DNA of 11,587 nt, taken from positions 1 through 11,587 of the forward strand of contig QYPU01000083.1 in assembly GCA_007280145.1 (NCBI GenBank), given 5' to 3'. Position 1 is the first letter of the stretch; each line of letters begins with the position of its first letter. Shown piece by piece: positions 6,426 through 11,587 of the stretch. A program made the position numbers and the translations under genes. The notes below the pieces were generated by a model. That model saw only the letters and a program-made list of their open reading frames with translations, was not told the DNA's origin and searched no databases. The stretch is from Dehalococcoidia bacterium (GTDB lineage Bacteria; Chloroflexota; Dehalococcoidia; GIF9; UBA5629).

Positions 6426-6932
6426 GTGATCAGGGATTTCAATAGTAAGAGCCCCAAAATAGCAGACTCGGCATTTGTTAGCGAAGCTGCCTATATCACT
6501 GGCAATGTCGAAATTGGTGAAAACTCCAGTGTCTGGCCTGGAGCAGTCATCAGAGGTGATTTTGGCAAAATAACAATCGGAAACAACACCAGCATCGAAG
6601 ACAACTGCGTTGTGCATAGCGGAACTGACGTCAGTATCGGCAACAACGTAATCATCGGTCACAGCGCCGTTGTCCACTGCCGTAGAATTGGCAACAATGT
6701 CCTTGTCGGCAACAATGCCACCATCCTTAATGGCGCCGAGATTGGCAACTTCTGCATTATTGGCGCTGGCTCTCTGGTGCCACCAGAGACGAAGATACCA
6801 GACAACTCATTGGCTATCGGCATGCCTTCCCGGATAAAGAGACAGCTATCTCCCGAGCAGATAGCTGAGCTGAAAGATGGTGTACAGATTTACACGAGGC
6901 TAGCCCAGGACTATAAACAGCAACGGCTTTGA
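6426..6932 (+). CDS. Gamma-class carbonic anhydrase-like left-handed beta-helix protein
   Basis: 168 residues made of hexapeptide repeats (for example VEIGEN, ITIGNN, VSIGNN) from about 12 to 140, then a C-terminal helix. This is the YrdA/PaaY/CamH type of trimeric protein. Three metal-ligand histidines are present at 64, 79 and 84; the 5-residue gap between the last two matches His117/His122 of Cam. The Arg43-Gly-Asp45 pair of the family is also there. It lacks the long acidic loop of true Cam, as expected for the short subclass. Zinc or iron binding is likely; whether it hydrates CO2 or acts on a CoA ester, as reported for PaaY, is not settled by sequence. GTG start, with AAAGGAG at 6412-6418 giving seven-base spacing. 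It appears to be a single-gene unit behind promoter A. Confidence 0.88.
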   Translation: MIRDFNSKSPKIADSAFVSEAAYITGNVEIGENSSVWPGAVIRGDFGKITIGNNTSIEDNCVVHSGTDVSIGNNVIIGHSAVVHCRRIGNNVLVGNNATILNGAEIGNFCIIGAGSLVPPETKIPDNSLAIGMPSRIKRQLSPEQIAELKDGVQIYTRLAQDYKQQRL

Positions 6933-7050
6933 GGCACTAAGGGTCCGCAAAAATAGCGAGGACTGATATCAGGAACGACTTTGCCTTTTCTTCCTATACT
7001 GGCTCGCCGATATTTCTCCCGGTTTTTCGCCTCCTAGTACCAATTTACTA

Positions 7051-7114
7051 GATTACAGGGCTCCGAGAGGTAGATTGACAAACAGGTGCCATGGATATAT
7101 TATTAGTGCCAATA
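7051..7114 (+). repeat. Dispersed repeat, copy B (core only, with promoter)
   Basis: Shares GATTACAGGGCTCCGAGA and the promoter core through ATATTATTAGTG with copies A and C, at roughly 80 percent identity or better by eye over about 60 bp. The outer blocks shared by A and C are not evident here, so B is the shortest copy. It is preceded by the hairpin at 7034-7051. Confidence 0.82.
7075..7103 (+). promoter_or_regulatory. Promoter B in repeat copy B
   Basis: TTGACA (7075-7080), 17-bp spacer, TATTAT (7098-7103). It faces the CoA transferase gene, 280 bp before its start codon, almost the same distance as promoter A to its gene. Confidence 0.6.
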
Positions 7115-7383
7115 GTGATAGGGGGGCAGGATATCTTAGGGCGAGAAAAGCGTGGGAAGGCAGATATAGCGACATAGTCTTTTGTGATTCGTGTAACAGA
7201 AACTGTATCAGTTTTATTCCTGAAATCGGAAAACTTTTAGTCCCGCCAGGCTCGCCATTGTGTCGTCTTAATGAACGTGCCGGCAAGGATGCGAAAAGCC
7301 TACTGTGAAGAATTTAGGAGGCAAATGGCAGGCCACACCAAGCTGAACTGTTTTGAGTTTTAATCTGAAAGGAGCTTATCTGG

Positions 7384-9156
7384 ATGGATAAAGAGATGAG
7401 AAGCTTCATTGAGTCAAAGTTCCGGGTTCCTGTGGTTGAGGGGCAGGACAAGGTTTGCTCGGTGGAGGAAGCTGTGAGGAGGCATGTAAGGGAGGGAATG
7501 GCCATCCACTTTGGGGGAATAGCTGGAGTGTTGGGCTACCAACTCATAAGGGAATTCTGGGGCAAGAACCCCGATTTCACTCTGATCAACCAGGGCGTGA
7601 CCGGAAGCCTGCTTGCTTTGATTCACGGTAGACTCATGAGAAAGGCCGCAACCAATTTCGCCGGCAACGGATATCCTAGTCCAGGTCCTAATCCCCTCGT
7701 ACAGAAAGCCTATCTCTCCGGTGAAGTGGAATTCGAGAACTGGACGATGCGTACCATTCCCCAAATGCTCCTGGCAGGGGCAATGGGGTGGGGTTTCATC
7801 CCCACGAAGTCGCTTTTGGGGAGCTCCATGGAGGAGGAAAACAAGGAATCGTTTATGGTCATGGATGACCCCTTCAATCCGCATGAGAAAATAGGGTTGA
7901 TGAAAGCTCTGAGACCGGACATAACCTTCGTTCACGGCATTGCTGCGGACCGTTGTGGAAACACCATAATGACGGATCCGCTGGGGCCTGATGCCTTCGG
8001 GGCATGGGCTGCAAGAAGTGGGGTGATAGTCAGCGTAGAGAAGGTTGTCCCTACGGAGTATATCCGCAGACATTCACATCTCGTGCGGATCCCATCCTAT
8101 CTGGTGCTGGCAGTTTGCGAGGTACCTTATGGAGCTCATCCAGGTGGGATGATATGTGAAGGCTTGCCTGAATTTGAGGCCTATTTCCCCGACTACGATT
8201 TTATTGCTGAGACCAATGAAGCGTCGAATAACGAGGAAACGTTCTCCACGTGGATACAACACTGGATTCTAAGCTGTAAGGACCACAGCGACTACTTGGC
8301 CAAAGTCGGTAACGAAAGGCTCCTCTACCTGAAAGGGAAGGCCGATTCCGATGCCTGGGTAGCTGAAATACTATCTGAGATCCCAGGGATGGATTTCGAA
8401 AGGCAGCCAAATTCCCTGGAGAGGATGGTGGTAGCTGGTGCGAAGGTAATAGCCGAGAAGTGTATCGCGGAAGGATACAAGACAATACTGGCCGGTATAG
8501 GGTTCCCCAACTTATCAGCTTGGCTTGCCGTATATGAACTCAAGGAAAGAGAGCACGATGTGGATTTGATGGCCGAGATAGGTATGTATGGTTTCTTGCC
8601 AAGACCATCAGACCCATTCCTATTCAGCTACCATGACTTGCCCACATGCAAGATTCTGACCAGTACAGACACGACTCTCGGGTTTTTCGTTGGAGGTTCA
8701 TCAAACCGATGTATGGGGGTTTTGGGAGCGGCTCAGGTGGATAGATTTGGAAATGTAAACACGACCAAGATTCCCGGCAGATTGTACATCACCGGTTCCG
8801 GAGGCGCCAATGACGTAGCCAGTACCAGCAGGGAGACGGTGGTTGTGGCCAACTCGGGCAGGCGGAGGTTGGTGGAGAGAGTGCCCTACATTACCTATCC
8901 AGGGAAGAATGTGAGGACTCTAGTCACGGACGTCGGCGTTTTTGAGAAGGTTGGCGGCAAGGAAACCTTCGTGCTTACAGCCTACATCCCTGCTGAAGCG
9001 ACCCAGAAGGAAGAGGAGGCCGTAGCCGAGATAAAGGAAAAGGTGGGCTGGGAACTCGACGTCGCCCCAGATTTAAAAGAAGTCCAGCCGCCGACCAAGG
9101 AAGAAATAACCATGCTGAGGCTCTTTGACCCTAAAGGATATTTCATAGGGTCGTAA
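7384..9156 (+). CDS. Fused alpha-beta family I CoA transferase (glutaconate CoA-transferase/IpdAB-like)
   Basis: 590 residues that join two family I CoA-transferase domains usually encoded as separate genes. The alpha-like half (about 20-330) has AIHFGGIAG near 40 and a GIAADRCGN segment in the 180s-190s. The beta-like half (about 345-560) has AEIGMYGF with Glu398 at the position of the catalytic glutamate of GctB, then MGVLGAAQVDRFGNVNTT and ITGSGGANDVAS, signatures of the GctB/IpdB group. Such proteins transfer CoA between acids through a glutamyl-CoA intermediate; IpdAB instead hydrolyses a ring C-C bond of a steroid-derived CoA thioester. Which applies here is unknown. ATG start with AAAGGAG nine bases upstream. 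It is preceded by promoter B and followed, after 611 bp, by a dehydrogenase gene with the same type of promoter, so the two may serve one pathway. Confidence 0.86.
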   Translation: MDKEMRSFIESKFRVPVVEGQDKVCSVEEAVRRHVREGMAIHFGGIAGVLGYQLIREFWGKNPDFTLINQGVTGSLLALIHGRLMRKAATNFAGNGYPSPGPNPLVQKAYLSGEVEFENWTMRTIPQMLLAGAMGWGFIPTKSLLGSSMEEENKESFMVMDDPFNPHEKIGLMKALRPDITFVHGIAADRCGNTIMTDPLGPDAFGAWAARSGVIVSVEKVVPTEYIRRHSHLVRIPSYLVLAVCEVPYGAHPGGMICEGLPEFEAYFPDYDFIAETNEASNNEETFSTWIQHWILSCKDHSDYLAKVGNERLLYLKGKADSDAWVAEILSEIPGMDFERQPNSLERMVVAGAKVIAEKCIAEGYKTILAGIGFPNLSAWLAVYELKEREHDVDLMAEIGMYGFLPRPSDPFLFSYHDLPTCKILTSTDTTLGFFVGGSSNRCMGVLGAAQVDRFGNVNTTKIPGRLYITGSGGANDVASTSRETVVVANSGRRRLVERVPYITYPGKNVRTLVTDVGVFEKVGGKETFVLTAYIPAEATQKEEEAVAEIKEKVGWELDVAPDLKEVQPPTKEEITMLRLFDPKGYFIGS

Positions 9157-9412
9157 CTTGCGCCTGCGATGGAGCCTGTACTCAAGATGCAAATGTGCTT
9201 GAGTCCACAGACGGGGGCCGCAGTGTACAATAGACAGGAATTCTGGTCTAACTTTCAGACCCACCACCGAGCTGTCGGTGCCCTGACTGTGGCTTGATGA
9301 TGCTTGAGTCGCAGCAATCCGGGCGATTGTCAGGCGGACTGCGAATCGGCCCATAAGTATCTCTTAATCTTGGCCTGCTGACTGCCCATTTTGGCTGATG
9401 ATTTACACTCAT

Positions 9413-9443
9413 GGCGGGAAGAGGATTTGTTATGCTCTTCGCC
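9413..9443. other. Bulged hairpin upstream of repeat copy C
   Basis: GGCGGGAAGAG (9413-9423) pairs with CTCTTCGCC (9435-9443): a 9-bp stem with a two-base bulge and an 11-base loop. It is not followed by a U-run on either strand, so it is not an ordinary terminator. Role unknown. Confidence 0.4.
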
Positions 9444-9482
9444 GGATTCTCTGGTCTCAGCCCCACAGTAGCTTGCTTTACA

Positions 9483-9645
9483 TAGACGAGGATTTTGGGG
9501 GCTGCAATACACGACTCGCGTGTCGAGGATTACTACAGGGCTCCGAGATGGAGATTGACAACCAGATGCCATGGATATGTTATTGGTGACAAGAGCGAGG
9601 AGGAATCAGGATACCCCACCACGAGTTGAAATGGGAAATGTCGGT
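9483..9645 (+). repeat. Dispersed repeat, copy C (longest, with promoter)
   Basis: Same order of blocks as copy A: TAGACGAGGATT, a CAGGGCTCCGAGA core, the promoter, TTATTGGTGACAAGAGCGAG, and TTGAAATGGGAAATGTCGGT. It carries about 30 extra bases after the first block, which include a small dyad ACACG/CGTGT around 9510-9524. It points at the dehydrogenase gene at 9768. Confidence 0.85.
9555..9583 (+). promoter_or_regulatory. Promoter C in repeat copy C
   Basis: TTGACA (9555-9560), 17-bp spacer, TGTTAT (9578-9583). The -10 is one base weaker than in promoters A and B. It faces the dehydrogenase gene with a predicted leader of about 180 nt. Confidence 0.55.
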
Positions 9646-9767
9646 CTACACCGCTTCAGCAGTTATGTGGAAAACCGGGACCTGCCCAGACTATTGCTTC
9701 AGAGTAGCCACCCTCATGCGACCTGTGCTATTATTCCCATTGAAGAAGGACTGATGGAGGTACAACA

Positions 9768-10577
9768 ATGGTGAACCCTTCTCGTTTCTCTCTTGAGGGA
9801 AAGGTAGCCCTGGTGACTGGGGGCAGTCGTGGCATTGGCAGGGCTACTGCTTTGGGATTTGCCGAGGCTGGAGCCGACGTGGTGGTCGCCAGTCGGAAAT
9901 TGCCTGACCTGGAGAAAGTAGCTGATGAAATCAGAGGTGTAGGCAGAAAGGCGTTGCCCGTGGTGGCCAATGTTGGCAGAATGGATGATATTGGCAGGCT
10001 GGTAGAGACGGTGGTGGCCGAGTTTGGCACGATTGATATCCTGGTCAATAATGCTGGCACCAACCCGGCTATGGCCTCCGTATTGGACATAGATGAACGC
10101 CTCTGGGATTCCATCATCAACTTGAATCTGAAAGGCGTGTATTTCCTGAGCCAGGCAGTAGCTCGGGTCATGAAGGACCACGGCGGCGGCAGAATCATCA
10201 ACGTGTCTTCAGTGGACGCATATAAACCTGAGTACCATGGAGCCATTTACGCTATCTCCAAGGCTGGTTTGTTGATGATGACCAAGTCCATGGCGTTTGA
10301 GTTAGCTCCGCATGACATAAGAGTGAATGCCATAGCCCCGGGGCCAGTGAGCACCAACCTCCTCAACTCCCGTTGGTTTCACCTCCCAGAGGAGGAAACC
10401 AAGGCTCAGAAGGCAGCGCTGGTGAAGATGACTTTACTACGGCATATAGCTGAGCCCGATGAGATGGTGGGTGCCATGATCTACCTGGCGTCTGATGCCT
10501 CCAGCTATACGACCGGAGAGACCATCCTCGTGGATGGTGGCGTGTTACTTGGCCCGATGCCACGGGCGGGTTGGTAG
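9768..10577 (+). CDS. Short-chain dehydrogenase/reductase (classical SDR)
   Basis: 269-residue classical SDR with a Rossmann fold. Visible motifs: nucleotide-binding TGGSRGIG at 17-24, NNAG at 94-97, catalytic tetrad Asn120, Ser148, Tyr161 and Lys165 (YxxxK), and PGPV after strand 6. Arg43 after the second strand (ASRK) suggests NADP(H) rather than NAD(H). Such enzymes oxidise secondary alcohols or reduce ketones; in this setting a 3-hydroxyacyl-CoA or ring hydroxyl step next to the CoA transferase is plausible but not shown. ATG start with GGAGG seven bases upstream. It is downstream of promoter C. Its last 33 bases overlap, on the opposite strand, the end of the truncated recombinase gene, so no terminator separates the two converging genes. 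Confidence 0.9.
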   Translation: MVNPSRFSLEGKVALVTGGSRGIGRATALGFAEAGADVVVASRKLPDLEKVADEIRGVGRKALPVVANVGRMDDIGRLVETVVAEFGTIDILVNNAGTNPAMASVLDIDERLWDSIINLNLKGVYFLSQAVARVMKDHGGGRIINVSSVDAYKPEYHGAIYAISKAGLLMMTKSMAFELAPHDIRVNAIAPGPVSTNLLNSRWFHLPEEETKAQKAALVKMTLLRHIAEPDEMVGAMIYLASDASSYTTGETILVDGGVLLGPMPRAGW

Positions 10578-11345
10578 TACCAGACCGACGCGCCTTGGAA
10601 GACCAGGAAGTCCGCACACCCGAGGCTGACTGTAAATCGTCAGGGAAAATGGGCGCCCGTCTTCGCAAAGGAATAGCTTATCTTCCCCCATTGGCTCAAG
10701 AGGGCGTGAGTCCTCCACGTAAAAGTTCAGTGCGTATTCGGTATCCTTGCTAAGAGGTACAAGACGCTGCTTGCTTGCCTTATATTTGCTTCCCTTGCCA
10801 GTAACCATCAAGGTGTCCTGTGGGAACTTGAAATCGTCTCTATTGAGATTTACCAGTTCGCCCAATCGTATTCCGGTGTCAATCAATAAACTCAATATGG
10901 CTTCGTCTCGATCGGCAATCCAGCTATGCTCATTAGCTCTAGCTGCCTTGAACAGGGCTTGAAGCTCATCCTCAGTTAAGACCCTTGGCAATTTTGTTGG
11001 CAGTTTAGGTGCTCTTACCGTAATGATCGGATTGTCTTTAAGGATACCTTCGCGCTGGAGCCAACTGTAAAATCGGCGGACGCCTCTATAGTAATTGTTG
11101 ATGGTGCTTTGGCTTAACCTACCACCCGCGCTAATCGTTGGCCGATCCTGCCACCTTTGCCTTTGTCGCAGGGCAGCCAGGAACCGTCTCAAGTCGTCCG
11201 CAGTGACCTTTTTGACATCTTCGATGCCGCCTAGGAATGCGGAAAAGTACCTCATGCTATTGGTTACGTGATTGATACCACCCTTGCTCATCCCCTCGGC
11301 TTGGGCTGCTAACTTGTAGCGGTTTAACAGGCTATCAACGCTCAT
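10545..11345 (-). pseudogene. Tyrosine recombinase/integrase, truncated without C-terminal catalytic box
   Basis: XerC/D-like phage-type integrase. The N-terminal SAM-like DNA-binding domain is at about 5-100 and the catalytic domain starts near 120. The first catalytic Arg is R160 (DTGIRLGEL) and the beta-hairpin Lys is K184 (GKGSK). After about residue 240 the expected H-x-x-R box, second His/Trp and nucleophilic Tyr are absent. They are replaced by a 26-residue arginine- and proline-rich tail that is just antisense of the dehydrogenase 3' region, so the protein cannot recombine DNA. I chose the ATG at 11345. The open frame extends upstream to 11495, but those codons are the antisense of tRNA-Gly (the familiar GCNSAVE...VVGSNPITR artefact) and its promoter. 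No strong Shine-Dalgarno precedes 11345. It lies 32 bp from the tRNA gene, as integrases of tRNA-targeted elements often do. Confidence 0.83.
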
Positions 11346-11377
11346 TCTTCTGACGCAAGTTCCCCTCTCGTATCTAT

Positions 11378-11452
11378 TGGAGCGGGTGATGGGATTCGAA
11401 CCCACGACGTCTTGCTTGGGAAGCAAGCACTCTACCGCTGAGTTACACCCGC
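11378..11452 (-). tRNA. tRNA-Gly, anticodon CCC, CCA encoded
   Basis: Read on the minus strand the acceptor GCGGGTG pairs with CACCCGC. The D-stem is ACTC/GAGT, the anticodon stem CTTGC/GCAAG with loop TTCCCAA (anticodon CCC, reading GGG), and the T-arm GTGGG-TTCGAAT-CCCAT. The discriminator is T and CCA is encoded (75 nt with CCA). All arms close. The 3' end faces the truncated integrase gene, the usual attB arrangement. I found no second copy of the tRNA 3' end in the window that would mark the other edge of an element. Confidence 0.96.
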
Positions 11453-11465
11453 CAAAATCGTATCT

Positions 11466-11495
11466 ATTCCAGTTCCGAGTTCCCCTATATGTCAA
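11466..11495 (-). promoter_or_regulatory. Candidate promoter of tRNA-Gly
   Basis: On the minus strand TTGACA (11490-11495), 18-bp spacer, TGGAAT (11466-11471). The -35 is consensus and the -10 matches 4 of 6. Transcription would begin about 7 bases before the mature tRNA 5' end. The sequence upstream (11496-11530) is AT-rich, which would favour an UP-element-like contribution. Confidence 0.5.
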
Positions 11496-11587
11496 AGCAG
11501 AATATAACTATATCTGCAAACATATATTCCCGTATGCTCTGTGTTTCAGGGCATCTGCTCCTTCAAACCTTATCAGCACCTTAGCCA

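Larger units (their letters stand above)
6933..7383. other. Intergenic region between carbonic anhydrase-like and CoA transferase genes
   Basis: 451 bp. It contains a perfect 10-bp palindrome CTGATATCAG at 6963-6972, a hairpin CTAGTA/TACTAG at 7034-7051 just before repeat copy B, and promoter B. No clear intrinsic terminator with a U-tract follows the upstream gene. A 77-codon open frame beginning at the TTG of the -35 box (7075) has no recognisable features and I do not call it a gene. Confidence 0.6.
9157..9767. other. Intergenic region between CoA transferase and short-chain dehydrogenase genes
   Basis: 611 bp, the longest gap in the window. It has a 7-bp stem ACTCAAG/CTTGAGT (9180-9204) shortly after the transferase stop but no U-tract, a second hairpin at 9413-9443, and repeat copy C with promoter C. 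I see no supported gene. The open frame at 9398-9589 runs across the repeat and its coding potential is doubtful. Confidence 0.6.

Noticed and set aside
7075..7308. 77-codon open frame starting with TTG within the -35 box of promoter B
   Set aside because: No Shine-Dalgarno, no recognisable domain, and its start coincides with a promoter element conserved in the other repeat copies, which do not keep the frame open.
7414..8073. 219-codon minus-strand open frame inside the CoA transferase gene
   Set aside because: Antisense shadow of a well-supported coding sequence; no family features.
9731..10246. 171-codon minus-strand open frame opposite the SDR gene
   Set aside because: Antisense of a classical SDR whose motifs are all in the plus frame.
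11346..11495. N-terminal extension of the integrase reading frame up to 11495
   Set aside because: These codons overlap tRNA-Gly read on the same strand and give the well-known tRNA-translation artefact GCNSAVE...VVGSNPITR. The true protein start is most likely the ATG at 11345.
11500..11587. Possible C-terminal end of a minus-strand gene at the right edge
   Set aside because: About 25 codons are open in one frame up to a stop, but this is too short to recognise or to distinguish from chance.
1..11587. CRISPR array, retron, toxin-antitoxin or phage-defence genes
   Set aside because: No regularly spaced repeats, reverse transcriptase or small paired toxin-antitoxin genes were seen; the repeats present are dispersed promoter-like copies and short slippage duplications.

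Overview
The window is bacterial and looks like an accessory catabolic region of a chromosome. It encodes CoA-thioester and fatty- or aromatic-acid metabolism, broken up by transposon relics and ended by a broken integrase next to a tRNA gene. Bacterial features include Shine-Dalgarno sequences before most genes, GTG starts, a tRNA with encoded CCA and sigma70-type promoters. Gene content (two acyl-CoA dehydrogenases, LivG-type ABC ATPase beside an acyl-CoA synthetase, PadR regulator, fused CoA transferase) would fit anaerobic or sediment lineages such as Chloroflexota (Dehalococcoidia) or Desulfobacterota. That placement is a guess from gene content, not from a marker gene.

Left part (1-4882), all on the minus strand. 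In order of transcription: two adjacent acyl-CoA dehydrogenase subunits (start 4882, then 3639), a PadR-family regulator with a very basic tail (2306), a LivG-type ABC ATPase (1573) and an AMP-forming acyl-CoA synthetase that runs off the left edge (start GTG at 756). This reads as uptake, CoA activation and first oxidation of a carboxylic acid under PadR control. A TTGACA-N17-TAACAT promoter overlapping a GTTAAC-TAT-GTTAAC palindrome lies upstream of the dehydrogenase pair.

Middle (about 5120-6000), a transposon graveyard. A minus-strand IS256/Mutator-type transposase is broken by a 14-bp tandem duplication (frameshift) and a TGA stop. It abuts a plus-strand relic that resembles the C-terminus of an IS1380-type transposase.

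Right part (6426-10577), three plus-strand genes in separate transcription units: a gamma-class carbonic anhydrase-like hexapeptide protein, a 590-residue CoA transferase that fuses the alpha and beta subunits of the glutaconate CoA-transferase/IpdAB type, and a short-chain dehydrogenase. Each is preceded by a copy of the same dispersed repeat. All three copies contain a TTGACA-N17-TATTAT-like promoter on the same strand as the gene, 180-280 bp before the start codon. This repeated promoter cassette is the most unusual pattern in the window and may define a co-regulated set.

Right end (10545-11587). A minus-strand tyrosine recombinase has lost the C-terminal catalytic box (H-x-x-R and the nucleophilic Tyr) where it meets the 3' end of the dehydrogenase gene. 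Just upstream of it is tRNA-Gly(CCC) with its own promoter. Together these look like the scar of an integrative element at a tRNA locus.
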